The notes beneath the pieces were generated by a model. The model did not search any database and was not told the DNA's origin. It worked only from the letters and a program-made list of their open reading frames with translations. The translations under genes were made by a program, and so were the position numbers. This document shows, in pieces, positions 8,221 through 16,778 of a stretch of 64,000 nt of DNA (the stretch's first letter is position 1; every line of letters starts with the position of its first letter). This stretch comes from Nitrospira sp. (lineage in GTDB: Bacteria; Nitrospirota; Nitrospiria; Nitrospirales; Nitrospiraceae), in NCBI GenBank assembly GCA_019636875.1, contig JAHBWR010000006.1, positions 1-64,000 of the forward strand, given 5' to 3'.

Positions 8221-9633
8221 ATGATACGGACCTGGAAACAACTGTGGGGTATGGACGTGAGGCTGGCAGTAATCCTTACGATGACTGTTGCCCTATCAGC
8301 CTCTCCATCGCTCGCTACGGGTCTTCGTCCTATAGGTTTGGCCCAGGCGACAGCTCCCGTCGAACAGAACAGTCCCGCTCAGGAGACCTCCTCAGAGACT
8401 GATCCCCATTCCCAGGAGGCGAAAGCGTCACCGGAGAACGAGGATGTCGACACCGATGCAGTGTCACCGGAGAACGAGGATGTTGATGCGAATTTGGTTC
8501 CGTTGGAACCTGAGCTGGAACCTGAATTGACGGCCTCCCCATCCGAGGGCGATACACAGGATAAGGGAGAGGCGCCTAAGGAGGACGTCGCCGAAGCGGT
8601 GGAGGCAGAGCGCAAGGAGGATCTCGGCCCAGTCTATAACATTCCGGTTGTCTTTGATCAAAACGTCCAGAGCCATATTCGTTTCTTTAATACGTCAATC
8701 CGGGACCGATTTGAACAGTGGCTCTTGCGCCTCAACCGATATCGCCCCTTGGTCGAAGACATTTTCGCTGAGTTCAACCTTCCGAGCGACCTTGTCCATC
8801 TGTCTCTTGTCGAAAGTGGATTCAATCCCTATGCTTACTCTCGCGCGAAAGCGACGGGACCATGGCAGTTCATGAAAGGAACCGGAAAGATCTACGGGTT
8901 ACGCATCGATCACTATGTGGATGAGCGGCGAGATCCCATTAAGTCAACGATAGCGGCCGCGCGTTATCTCCGCGATTTGTACGATCTCTTCGGAACCTGG
9001 CCTCTCGCGATGGCGGCATATAACGCAGGTGAGGGAAAGGTCCAGCGTGCGCTCAATAAGGCTCGAGCGGAATCATTTTCTGAGATTTCGAGAACGAAAC
9101 ATATTCGGCGAGAGACAAAACAGTACGTCCCGCGCATCATGGCTGCCACGATCATTGCGCGGAACCCCGACCAATACGGATTTAACCAAGTTCCGGTGGC
9201 TCCGCATGAGTTTGAGGAAGTGATTGTGACTCGCCCGTTGCATTTCCGGGCGATCTCCAACGTCACCGGTATTCCGTACGACGAACTCAGGCTCCTGAAT
9301 CCTGAACTTCGACGAGATGCGACTCCTCCCGATGATACGGCCTATCATTTGAAAGTCCCGGTCGGGACGAGTGCCAAGGTACTCAAACTACTCGAGCGAG
9401 TTCCGACGCACACGTTCGCGAAGGTCTCTCCTTCCAAGCGGACTCAGATCCGGAAGACTCGACAAACTCGGCAGGGGAAGGTCAGTTCTTCTCAGTGGTA
9501 TCGGGTTCGGGGGGGAGATACGCTTGGGAAAATCTCCCGTCGGTTCGGTATTCCCATTCAGACACTCAAGACCCGCAATAACCTGTCCAGTAGCCTCATT
9601 CGTGCTGGGGATCTCCTCAATATCGCTCGGTAG
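8221..9633 (+). CDS. Membrane-bound lytic murein transglycosylase D-like protein
   Basis: A 470-residue exported enzyme that should cleave the glycan strands of peptidoglycan. It has a signal sequence (best cleavage after SPSLA, near residue 32), then an acidic Glu/Pro-rich linker (about 45-135). The SLT domain (about 155-320) has catalytic Glu198 in LVESGFNP and the conserved ATGPWQFM and AAYNAGEG motifs. A LysM peptidoglycan-binding domain lies at 426-468. MltD usually has two or more LysM modules; here one is clear, and a degenerate one may lie around 330-390. The acidic linker contains a tandem SPENEDVD repeat (70-77, 82-89). The start is uncertain: ATG 8221 or the internal ATG 8251, which gives a shorter, more typical signal peptide. 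Neither has a good Shine-Dalgarno. Confidence 0.9.
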   Translation: MIRTWKQLWGMDVRLAVILTMTVALSASPSLATGLRPIGLAQATAPVEQNSPAQETSSETDPHSQEAKASPENEDVDTDAVSPENEDVDANLVPLEPELEPELTASPSEGDTQDKGEAPKEDVAEAVEAERKEDLGPVYNIPVVFDQNVQSHIRFFNTSIRDRFEQWLLRLNRYRPLVEDIFAEFNLPSDLVHLSLVESGFNPYAYSRAKATGPWQFMKGTGKIYGLRIDHYVDERRDPIKSTIAAARYLRDLYDLFGTWPLAMAAYNAGEGKVQRALNKARAESFSEISRTKHIRRETKQYVPRIMAATIIARNPDQYGFNQVPVAPHEFEEVIVTRPLHFRAISNVTGIPYDELRLLNPELRRDATPPDDTAYHLKVPVGTSAKVLKLLERVPTHTFAKVSPSKRTQIRKTRQTRQGKVSSSQWYRVRGGDTLGKISRRFGIPIQTLKTRNNLSSSLIRAGDLLNIAR

Positions 9634-9698
9634 CAAAGTGCGACCTTGGAGAATCGGTCTGCCGGATGGTCAACGCTTGGCCAGAGGGAATGAATCTC

Positions 9699-10469
9699 CT
9701 ATGGCTTAGAGGGTGCTGGGGGAATAGTCACTTCTGTGGCGGTCGTAGCCGGTTCCGAAGTTTTCTTGGCCTCGAGGACCTTCACCCGCACGGCGGCCTC
9801 GCTGGTCAAGGGGGAGTCAGGGTACGTTTTGATCAGGTCTTGATAATGTTTGAGTGCAGCGTCAGGTTTTGACCGATTTTCTTCTAGCCGTGCCAGTTCA
9901 AACAGCGCATAGTCACGGTTCATTGCCCCAGGGATCTCAAGTATCGACGAGTACGTCTTCGCAGCTTGGTCGATGTCTCCTTTCAACAGGTAGGCGTACC
10001 CAAGTTTTTGCTGAACAAGCCCTAGAAGCGAGATGTTTGACCCGTACGTCGAAATAAATTGCTTGTATGAGTCGATGGCCGAGTCAAGGTTGTTTGCCTG
10101 AAGGAACGCATTACCCAGACTAAATTGCGCAAGTGGGGCGGTCGGTGTTCTCGGATATTCCTCTACCACCTTCTTGTAGAGGGCAATCGCTTCATTCACG
10201 TTTGCGGCCGCTTTCTGCGGATCGTTGCCTGGCCGTGTAAAGAGATGCAGGGTAGCCTCCCGCTCGATTTCTTGTGCCTTGCTGGCATTTTCTGCGTCAT
10301 ACCAAAAGACACCCCATATGCCACCGGCCGTGAGCAGCAGAAGAATGAATCCTACGATGATGGACCACCGATACCGTTGCAGTCCGAGCACCCAATGTTC
10401 TAATCCACTCACTAAGTGAGCTTCATCAACAGGTAATGTCCGAGGCGGAACTTTTATTCGATATGACAT
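9699..10469 (-). CDS. Membrane-anchored TPR protein, YfgM/BamD-like
   Basis: A 256-residue protein with a cytoplasmic N-terminus of about 35 residues, one transmembrane helix (about 36-56, IIVGFILLLLTAGGIWGVFW) and a periplasmic domain of four to five tetratricopeptide repeats (for example FSLGNAFLQANNLDSAIDSY). It ends in a Pro/Thr-rich tail. This layout resembles YfgM, which sits beside the Sec translocon and helps envelope proteins, and the TPR domains of YbgF/CpoB; which of these it resembles in function is not clear. It converges with the transglycosylase gene and diverges from bioF, so it is probably transcribed alone. Confidence 0.75.
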   Translation of the reverse strand: MSYRIKVPPRTLPVDEAHLVSGLEHWVLGLQRYRWSIIVGFILLLLTAGGIWGVFWYDAENASKAQEIEREATLHLFTRPGNDPQKAAANVNEAIALYKKVVEEYPRTPTAPLAQFSLGNAFLQANNLDSAIDSYKQFISTYGSNISLLGLVQQKLGYAYLLKGDIDQAAKTYSSILEIPGAMNRDYALFELARLEENRSKPDAALKHYQDLIKTYPDSPLTSEAAVRVKVLEAKKTSEPATTATEVTIPPAPSKP

Positions 10470-10490
10470 AAGGACCCATCACGTCAGTTA

Positions 10491-10525
10491 AACGGTTGTC
10501 ACCAGCTTTCTGCTGCAGAACCGTT
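10491..10525. repeat. Inverted repeat between the TPR gene and bioF
   Basis: AACGGTT (10491-10497) and its exact complement AACCGTT (10519-10525) flank a 21-nt spacer. A TATACT hexamer (10530-10535, 5/6 match to the -10) follows on the plus strand without a good -35. The position in the divergent promoter region fits an operator. It does not match the biotin-repressor box. Confidence 0.35.
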
Positions 10526-10606
10526 GTCTTATACTAGGGAATGAATTTCCTTGTCAATGCGATGAGGACTTGCAGACTCTGAAGGTAGAACGTAACAGAG
10601 CGGACC

Positions 10607-11791
10607 ATGAATGATGCTGGGGATCAGAAGATGTTTCAAGAAAAACTTCAACAACTCCGTGAACAGTCGTTGCTCCGCGCATTGAGACCGGTGGAATCGG
10701 CGACCGGGTCGAGCATCCACTATGGAGGACGCGAGGTGATTTTGCTGTCGTCCAACGACTATCTTGGACTGACCATGCATCCAGAAGTTGTGCAGGCTGC
10801 GAGCGTGGCCACGGAACGGTATGGAACGGGGTCCGGTGCTTCCCGTTTGGTCAGTGGAACATTGCCTCCACACGTGCAGCTCGAAACGGCACTGACGATG
10901 TTTAAGGGAGCGGAAGCTTCCCTGCTGTTTGGAGCTGGTTACCTTGCCAATCTTGGTGTCATTCCTACGCTTATTGGAAGCGGTGGTCTAATTTTGGCGG
11001 ATCGATTGTGTCATGCCAGTATGATCGATGCTTGTCGTTTAAGTCAGGCAGACTTTCGAATCTTTCGCCACGGTGATTGTGACCACCTTGAGTCTCTCCT
11101 TCGGAATCGCACCACAGATCGTCCCACCCTCATCATCACGGAGGGGGTATTTAGTATGGATGGTGATCTCGCTCCGCTGTCTGACTTGGTGTCGTTGGCC
11201 GAACGATATGGGGCGATGTTGTATGTCGACGATGCACACGGAACCGGTATTATGGGAAGGACTGGACGAGGTACTATTGAGCATTTTGACTTGGAGCACC
11301 GGATCCCGTTTCATATGGGCACGCTAAGTAAGGCGCTGGGCAGCTACGGGGGGTTCCTGGTCGGCACGCATGAGCTCGTTCAGTACGTAATCAATACCGC
11401 CCGCTCGTTTATGTTCACCACCGCGCTTCCCCCTGCCGTGGCCGCCGCCTCGTTAGCGGCATTGACGGTGATTGATCGTGAACCGGAACGTCGGGCGCGA
11501 CTCTGGTCGAATCGACAACGCTTCTTCGATGGGCTGAAGGTACTTGGGTGTACGCTTCCTCCGACTGGTAGTCCTATTTTACCGATTGTGCTCGGTGATG
11601 CCGCCTCTGCCTCGACATTTGCTGAACGCCTGCTCGCGCATGGGGTGTATGCGACGGCTATTCGCCCACCGACCGTTCCGGATGGGACCAGTCGGATCCG
11701 CTTCACCGTGACCTCGGAGCATACCACCGACCAGATCGACGAAGCCCTCCATGCGCTGCGGCTCGTGATTCGTGAAACAGGCCTTGCCTGA
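10607..11791 (+). CDS. bioF: 8-amino-7-oxononanoate synthase
   Basis: A PLP-dependent alpha-oxoamine synthase of 394 residues that condenses pimeloyl-ACP (or -CoA) with alanine in biotin synthesis. Motifs: SSNDYLGL, GTGSGASRLVSGT, the cofactor aspartate in YVDDAHGTG (near 208) and Schiff-base Lys242 in GTLSKALGSYGGF. Glycine C-acetyltransferase and serine palmitoyltransferase are close relatives, but length and motifs fit BioF best. Translation may begin at the ATG at 10607 or at 10631, where GGGGA lies just upstream. No other biotin gene is nearby, so bioF stands apart from the rest of the pathway here. Confidence 0.88.
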   Translation: MNDAGDQKMFQEKLQQLREQSLLRALRPVESATGSSIHYGGREVILLSSNDYLGLTMHPEVVQAASVATERYGTGSGASRLVSGTLPPHVQLETALTMFKGAEASLLFGAGYLANLGVIPTLIGSGGLILADRLCHASMIDACRLSQADFRIFRHGDCDHLESLLRNRTTDRPTLIITEGVFSMDGDLAPLSDLVSLAERYGAMLYVDDAHGTGIMGRTGRGTIEHFDLEHRIPFHMGTLSKALGSYGGFLVGTHELVQYVINTARSFMFTTALPPAVAAASLAALTVIDREPERRARLWSNRQRFFDGLKVLGCTLPPTGSPILPIVLGDAASASTFAERLLAHGVYATAIRPPTVPDGTSRIRFTVTSEHTTDQIDEALHALRLVIRETGLA

Positions 11792-11910
11792 TCCTCACTG
11801 CCTCGGTTCGCATCTTCCGCCTATTTTCTTGCTTTCCGGGTTTGCTGTGGCATGATGCACAGGAAATGTTCACCTCATCTCTAACCCAGACGCACTGAGG
11901 ATCACGGGCG

Positions 11911-12969
11911 ATGGATATTTCTAAGCTGCTCACGTTTTCAGTCAAGGAAGGTGCCTCGGATTGTCATATCAGTGCCGGTGAACCCCCGATGATTCGTATT
12001 CACGGGGATTTGAAAAAGCTGGACCACCCTCCCCTGACGCCTGATGAAACCCATGCTCTCATCTATGACATGATGAGTGATTCACAACGAAAAACTTTCG
12101 AAGAAAAACGAGAGTGTGATTTTTCCTTTGAGCTCGGGGATATCGCCCGCTTTCGAGTGAATGTGTTCGTGCAACAGCGGGGACTCGGAGCCGTGTTTCG
12201 GAACATTCCGACCACCATTCTTCCGTTAGAAAAGTTAGGGATGCCGCCGATCTTGCGACAACTTTGCGATAAGGAAAAAGGATTGATTCTGGTGACGGGG
12301 CCGACCGGCTCGGGAAAGTCCACCACCCTTGCCGCGATGGTAGATTATCTTAATAGTACGTTTGAGGGCCATATCATCACCATCGAAGATCCGATTGAGT
12401 TCGTCCATAAGTCCAAAAAGTGTTTGGTCAATCAACGGGAGCTGGGTGTCCATACGTTGTCTTTCGCCAACGCGCTGAAGTCCGCGCTTCGAGAAGATCC
12501 AGACATCGTGCTCGTGGGCGAAATGCGAGATCTCGAAACCATCCAACTGGCGTTGACTGCGGCGGAAACAGGACACCTAGTCTTCGGGACGCTCCATACG
12601 TCGAGCGCTCCGAAAACCATCGACCGTATCATCGATGCATTTCCGCCGGCACAACAAGCCCAAATTAGGACCCAGCTGTCTGAAGCTCTTGAAGCCGTGC
12701 TCACGCAAACGTTGCTCAAGAAAAAGACCGGCGGTCGTGTGGCGGCCCTGGAAATTATGGTAGCCACAACCGCTGTCCGAAACCTCATCCGCGAGGCCAA
12801 GCTTCATCAGATTCCGGGTATCATGCAAGCCAGCCAAAAAGACGGGATGCAAACCATGGACATGGCGTTGCTGGAGCTGGCGACCCGTGGAGTCGTCCAT
12901 AAAGCCGAGGCGCAGTCCCGGAGCATGAATCCCAATCTGTTCGGGGCCTCGGTTGCAGGAGCTGCGTAG
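11911..12969 (+). CDS. pilT: Type IV pilus retraction ATPase PilT
   Basis: A hexameric secretion-superfamily ATPase (352 residues) that depolymerises type IV pili and drives twitching motility and DNA uptake. It has an N-terminal PAS-like domain, then the RecA-like domain with Walker A GPTGSGKS (130-137), Asp box IITIEDPIEF, Walker B DIVLVGEMRD (198-207) and His box HLVFGTLHT (222-230). The retraction motif appears as AVRNLIRE (288-295; AIRNLIRE in most PilT). The ATG follows a GGATCACGGGCG leader with only a weak Shine-Dalgarno. It lies 26 nt before pilU, the usual gene pair. Confidence 0.96.
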   Translation: MDISKLLTFSVKEGASDCHISAGEPPMIRIHGDLKKLDHPPLTPDETHALIYDMMSDSQRKTFEEKRECDFSFELGDIARFRVNVFVQQRGLGAVFRNIPTTILPLEKLGMPPILRQLCDKEKGLILVTGPTGSGKSTTLAAMVDYLNSTFEGHIITIEDPIEFVHKSKKCLVNQRELGVHTLSFANALKSALREDPDIVLVGEMRDLETIQLALTAAETGHLVFGTLHTSSAPKTIDRIIDAFPPAQQAQIRTQLSEALEAVLTQTLLKKKTGGRVAALEIMVATTAVRNLIREAKLHQIPGIMQASQKDGMQTMDMALLELATRGVVHKAEAQSRSMNPNLFGASVAGAA

Positions 12970-12995
12970 AGTAGGCACAAAGGCGGAGTCTCATC

Positions 12996-14171
12996 ATGGA
13001 TGTTCGAAGTCTCTTGAAAGTCATGGTGGATCGCGAATCGTCGGATCTCTATTTAACCGTCGATGCTCCCCCGATCTACCGAATCCATGGAGTTACTCAA
13101 CAGACCGATGCTCCGCCGTTCACCAACGAACAACTTGAGGCGTTGGCACTGGCTCTCATGCGAGGTCAGCAACGGAGCGAGTTCGAAGAAAAGATGGAGA
13201 TGAACCTGGCGCTCTACTATAAAGAGTTGGGGCGTTTCCGCGTCAACATCTTTAGGCAAAAAGGAAATGTCGGGGTGGTCTTCCGTCACATCAAAGCCGA
13301 GATTCAAACGGTCGAGCAATTACAGCTCCCTCCGATCATCAAAGATATTGCGATGACCAAGCGCGGACTCGTGCTGGTGGTGGGCGCCACCGGCTCCGGT
13401 AAGTCGACCTCGCTGGCGGCCATGATCGACCATCGCAACACCGTGCACCAGGGCCATATCATTACCGTGGAAGACCCGATTGAGTTCGTCCATCAACATA
13501 AGAAGTCGATCATTACGCAACGCGAAGTCGGCTTCGATACCTTGACCTTCCAGAACGCGCTGAAGAATACGCTCCGTCAAGCGCCGGATGTGATCCTGAT
13601 CGGAGAAATACGTGATACGGAAACGATGGAAGCCGCCATCACATTTGCCGAAACCGGTCACCTCTGCATCGGGACCTTGCACTCGAATAATGCGAACCAG
13701 GCGATCGAACGGATCATGAATTTTTTCCCGGTCGAGCGCCATGCTCAAATCTATTTACAGCTGTCTCTCAATTTGCGAGCCATTATTTCTCAACGGTTGA
13801 TTCCATCAGTCGACGGCAAGCGTGTTCCCGCGTTGGAAATCATGCTGGATACCCCGCGTATCAAGGATCTCATCAAGAAAGCCGAGGTCGATATCCTCAA
13901 AGAAGCGATGGAACAGGGTGTAGATGAGGGTTGTCAGACTTTCGATCATGTGCTGTTTCAACTGTATAAAGAGAACAAGATCACGCTGGAGCAGGCGCTC
14001 ATCAATGCGGATAGCGCCAATAATCTGCGTCTCAAAATTAAGCTCGAAGGGCTCAAAGGCGACGAAGCGGTCAATGCGTTGCTCGATAAGCAGATGGGAG
14101 ATCACGGGACAGACGCATTCAAGATTCAAGGAGGTGCGTCCGGTAACGTGACACCGCTCCGGAAGCGATAA
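12996..14171 (+). CDS. pilU: PilT-dependent accessory retraction ATPase PilU
   Basis: A 391-residue paralogue of PilT. It carries Walker A GATGSGKS (130-137), Asp box IITVEDPIEF, Walker B DVILIGEIRD (near 198-207) and His box HLCIGTLHS. It is longer at the C-terminus than PilT and has IKDLIKK where PilT has the AIRNLIRE motif, both typical of PilU. PilU works together with PilT to increase retraction force. Spacing to pilT (26 nt) shows an operon. Downstream it meets the cytochrome gene head-on with only 12 nt between stops. Confidence 0.93.
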   Translation: MDVRSLLKVMVDRESSDLYLTVDAPPIYRIHGVTQQTDAPPFTNEQLEALALALMRGQQRSEFEEKMEMNLALYYKELGRFRVNIFRQKGNVGVVFRHIKAEIQTVEQLQLPPIIKDIAMTKRGLVLVVGATGSGKSTSLAAMIDHRNTVHQGHIITVEDPIEFVHQHKKSIITQREVGFDTLTFQNALKNTLRQAPDVILIGEIRDTETMEAAITFAETGHLCIGTLHSNNANQAIERIMNFFPVERHAQIYLQLSLNLRAIISQRLIPSVDGKRVPALEIMLDTPRIKDLIKKAEVDILKEAMEQGVDEGCQTFDHVLFQLYKENKITLEQALINADSANNLRLKIKLEGLKGDEAVNALLDKQMGDHGTDAFKIQGGASGNVTPLRKR

Positions 14172-14183
14172 GCCGACCTCCTC

Positions 14184-14735
14184 TCACTTCTCAGGGGATT
14201 CGATTCTCTTCTCTTCTTCCTGATGTTCCAGATAAGATGCCATCTTTTGCAGCGCCAGAGCGCTGAGCTTGGATCCATACCAAGCCGGCATCGTATGCTC
14301 TGGGTACCCGTGGACGATGAAGTGTTGCGGCTCCAGTACAGATTCAACGATGTACTCGTGCACGGTCGTGGCGCTTCCGTGATATGTGGGGTCTCTGAGT
14401 CGTTCTCTGCCTGTCGTGCCGAGCCATAAAGGTGGGCCGACTTGGCCGTTGGCGCCAGGGATTCCGGGAATGAGATGACAGACTGGACACCCCGATCGGG
14501 TGAAGATGTCAATGATAGATTCATCACCCGTGACCAACGGAATCGCTTCCGGCGTGAGGGTGGGAAATACTGCGTCCTCAGATATCGATCTAGAGGATGG
14601 CGGCTCACGCAGTGCCCAAAACGCCGACAGCGCGACCACCCCGATGACTATACAGACAACGAGCCGATCCCGTGTGCGCATCCTCGTGTTGTGAGCAGAT
14701 GGTGAACTGTGCGGTGTATGCCCTTCCTCAAGCAC
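14184..14735 (-). CDS. Membrane-anchored c-type cytochrome
   Basis: Up to 183 residues with one N-terminal transmembrane helix (DRLVVCIVIGVVALSAFWAL) that anchors a periplasmic mono-haem cytochrome c domain. The haem site is CPVCH, and the likely distal ligand is the Met in HTMPAWYG. The domain is class I-like, a single-electron carrier, and it resembles the small cytochrome domains attached to terminal oxidase modules. Two starts are possible. A GTG at 14735 overlaps the upstream gene by 8 nt and has AAGGGA 6 nt upstream, which suggests translational coupling. The ATG at 14681 gives a 165-residue protein starting MRTRDRLVV. The redox partner is not shown by the context. Confidence 0.85.
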   Translation of the reverse strand: MLEEGHTPHSSPSAHNTRMRTRDRLVVCIVIGVVALSAFWALREPPSSRSISEDAVFPTLTPEAIPLVTGDESIIDIFTRSGCPVCHLIPGIPGANGQVGPPLWLGTTGRERLRDPTYHGSATTVHEYIVESVLEPQHFIVHGYPEHTMPAWYGSKLSALALQKMASYLEHQEEEKRIESPEK

Positions 14736-15138
14736 CCATCTTCCCTTGAACCAATTTCATGAGCTGATCGAGTCCACCCGCTTCGACTTTCCCATTTGGT
14801 GTCAGCTTGTCAATCAGATCCGGCAGGAGAGCAGAGAGCTGCGAGCTCGCGGCGCCGGAGGACAGTCCTGCCTTACCGGCGAGCTGGTTCAATAGATCTC
14901 CTCCTAGCCCCTGTTCAATTTGGCTCGGTGTGGCCGGCATGTTTTGTCCGGTGCTCACCCATGAGTTGACAAGGTCACCGAGTCCATTCTTTTGAAATGC
15001 CTGAACGAGACCTGCCAGTCCCCCGATTCCACTGTCCTTTCCGAGAAGGCCTGCCACCGCTTGCAGAAGAGGATTCTGTCCGGCCTGGTTACCCATCATT
15101 CCACCAACGGCTTGTCCCAATTGATCCATTAATCCCAT
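14728..15138 (-). CDS. YidB-family (DUF937-like) protein
   Basis: A 136-residue Gly/Leu/Gln-rich protein: MGLMDQLGQAVGGMMG at the start, repeated short helices and a C-terminal DLIDKLTPNGKVEAGGL segment. These features match the YidB/DUF937 family, whose biochemical role is unknown. No signal peptide or membrane helix is visible. A good Shine-Dalgarno (AAGGAG) precedes the ATG. It is probably co-transcribed with the cytochrome gene it overlaps. The 253 nt between this start and the divergent beta-barrel gene hold no other clear gene. Confidence 0.8.
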   Translation of the reverse strand: MGLMDQLGQAVGGMMGNQAGQNPLLQAVAGLLGKDSGIGGLAGLVQAFQKNGLGDLVNSWVSTGQNMPATPSQIEQGLGGDLLNQLAGKAGLSSGAASSQLSALLPDLIDKLTPNGKVEAGGLDQLMKLVQGKMGA

Positions 15139-15391
15139 GCTCAGCTCCTTCCTTAAAAGTGAAGTGACATCGGAATCTTATCGTCTTGCTGTATTCCCTA
15201 GGGCTTACACCATATGTCTTGCGGGCAGTCGATCTGTCAACTCCAATTTTCTCACATCTCCGAACTCTAATGAAGCTATGAAGGAATGCGAATATATTCT
15301 TAGTGTGTTTCTTTGCGGCGTTCGATCATCTGTGATGAAGGCACTATGCACACACAAAACTTTTGGTATGATGTCTCGAAGGAGCAAGAAC

Positions 15392-16039
15392 ATGCATGCA
15401 CAGATCTCGGTAGTTGCTAGGCAGTTTCTTCTAGGAGCGACGCTCGTTACCGGCCTCATGAAGCCGATTTCTGCACCAGCAGAGATGTATGTCGCTGGAA
15501 CTGCGGGGGTAAACTTTGCGGATCGCATCAACAGTATCGCTGGAACAGGATCTCAGGCGGGAGTGCCTGGTCCTTTTGTAGACTTCGATCTTCAGAACTC
15601 GATCACCTACGGTGCCAAGGTCGGATATTTCCCAGGGCATAGTTGGTATGGGATCGAAGGAGAAGTCTTGCACACCACGCCGCACATTAAGCAGTTAGAT
15701 GCTGATCCTGGGATTCATATGAGAGTGACCACTGTGAGCGCCAACTTCATTGCTCGCTACCCAGGTCGGACGTTGCAGCCTTATGGTGGCGTCGGTGTAG
15801 GCGCTGCCATCGCCCACATCGGCGATACTGCAACAGTGCGGAGTGATACCGACTCAGCCGTGGTGTGGAATGTTCTGGCTGGATTGCGTGCGTTCCTCAC
15901 ACCTCAAATTGCCATCTTTGGAGAATATAAGTATATGGGTTCGACCTTCACATTTAATCAAGCATTCGGTGATCTTGGCGGGTTTAGGGGGAATTACCGG
16001 GCACAGCATATCCTTGGCGGACTGTCGTTTCACTTCTAA
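15392..16039 (+). CDS. Outer-membrane beta-barrel protein (OmpA/OmpW-like porin fold)
   Basis: A 215-residue protein with a Sec signal peptide (cleavage after SAPA, near residue 30) followed by alternating strands and ending in GGLSFHF. A C-terminal aromatic residue of that kind is recognised by the BAM complex. Motifs such as YGAKVGYFPGHSWYGIEGEV and YGGVGVGAAIAHIG fit an eight-stranded barrel of the outer-membrane-protein-beta-barrel group. The ATG at 15392 is chosen because AAGGAG stands 7 nt upstream and the signal peptide starts there; the open frame extends further upstream without signal-like sequence. It is followed after 13 nt by the Slp lipoprotein gene. Ligand or role is unknown. 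Confidence 0.83.
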   Translation: MHAQISVVARQFLLGATLVTGLMKPISAPAEMYVAGTAGVNFADRINSIAGTGSQAGVPGPFVDFDLQNSITYGAKVGYFPGHSWYGIEGEVLHTTPHIKQLDADPGIHMRVTTVSANFIARYPGRTLQPYGGVGVGAAIAHIGDTATVRSDTDSAVVWNVLAGLRAFLTPQIAIFGEYKYMGSTFTFNQAFGDLGGFRGNYRAQHILGGLSFHF

Positions 16040-16052
16040 GAGGAGAATGACT

Positions 16053-16778
16053 ATGTCTCGCGTGATGGTGATCGCTTCCCTGGTCGGTGTGGCACTCCTT
16101 GGCTCTGCATGTGCCGAATCGATCCATCAAGTACAACGCGACACGGAACTTCTCGGTGTTCCCCTGTGGTTAGAAAAAGAGATTGATACGAGCGTTCGGT
16201 TCGCGGATTTGAAGAGTGCTCCCAGTGAATACGTCGGACGAACGGTGATGATTGGTGGTACTGTCATTCGGGCAAAACGGAAAGATACGGGAACCGAACT
16301 CGAAGTCTTGCAGCTTCCGAGCGCAAAGGATGGGCCGTTGACGGAAGATCGTCTACATTCCGAGGGACGATTCCTGGCCGTTCGAGAAACATTTTTGGAT
16401 CCTGCTAGTCTCCCTGAGGGGACACCAATTACTATTATTGGGACTGTAACAGGTGAGACCACCAGGCCACTGGACGAAAGTGACTATACCTACCCGATGC
16501 TGGAGGTAAGACATATCATTGATTGGAACAGCATTGCGGCACAAAGACGCCGGGACCGGAGTCCGTACTATGGAGCCTACTATCCACCTTATGCGTATAG
16601 CGGTTTTTACCCCTATGGTGGATACGGCAGTTTATGGGGACCATACTGGGGGTATGGTGGCTACTACGGCGGGCGTGGGTTCTATGGCCCCTCTCGCTCT
16701 TTTTCACCGAGGTCCCCGTCATTTTCGCCTCCGCCGCCAGCGCCTTCGAGTGTCCACCCACGGCTCAGGAGAAGGTAG
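16053..16778 (+). CDS. Slp-family outer-membrane lipoprotein
   Basis: A 241-residue lipoprotein of the starvation-inducible Slp family. The signal peptide ends in LLGSAC, so Cys18 is the likely lipidated residue. The Slp core includes YVGRTVMIGGTVIRA, a central TELEVLQLP strand, GRFLAV and GTVTGETTRPLDESDYTYPML. The C-terminus adds a low-complexity Gly/Tyr/Pro tail (about 165-241, with repeated YGGYG-like units), which is not usual for Slp. The ATG at 16053 has AGGAG 7 nt upstream; a second ATG 6 nt earlier is less well placed. It is in operon with the barrel gene, and its stop codon overlaps the next start by one base. Confidence 0.85.
   Translation: MSRVMVIASLVGVALLGSACAESIHQVQRDTELLGVPLWLEKEIDTSVRFADLKSAPSEYVGRTVMIGGTVIRAKRKDTGTELEVLQLPSAKDGPLTEDRLHSEGRFLAVRETFLDPASLPEGTPITIIGTVTGETTRPLDESDYTYPMLEVRHIIDWNSIAAQRRRDRSPYYGAYYPPYAYSGFYPYGGYGSLWGPYWGYGGYYGGRGFYGPSRSFSPRSPSFSPPPPAPSSVHPRLRRR

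Noticed and set aside
15139-15391. Longer reading of the beta-barrel gene starting at 15137
   Set aside because: The extra codons are unlike a signal peptide, and AAGGAG 7 nt before 15392 fixes the start there.
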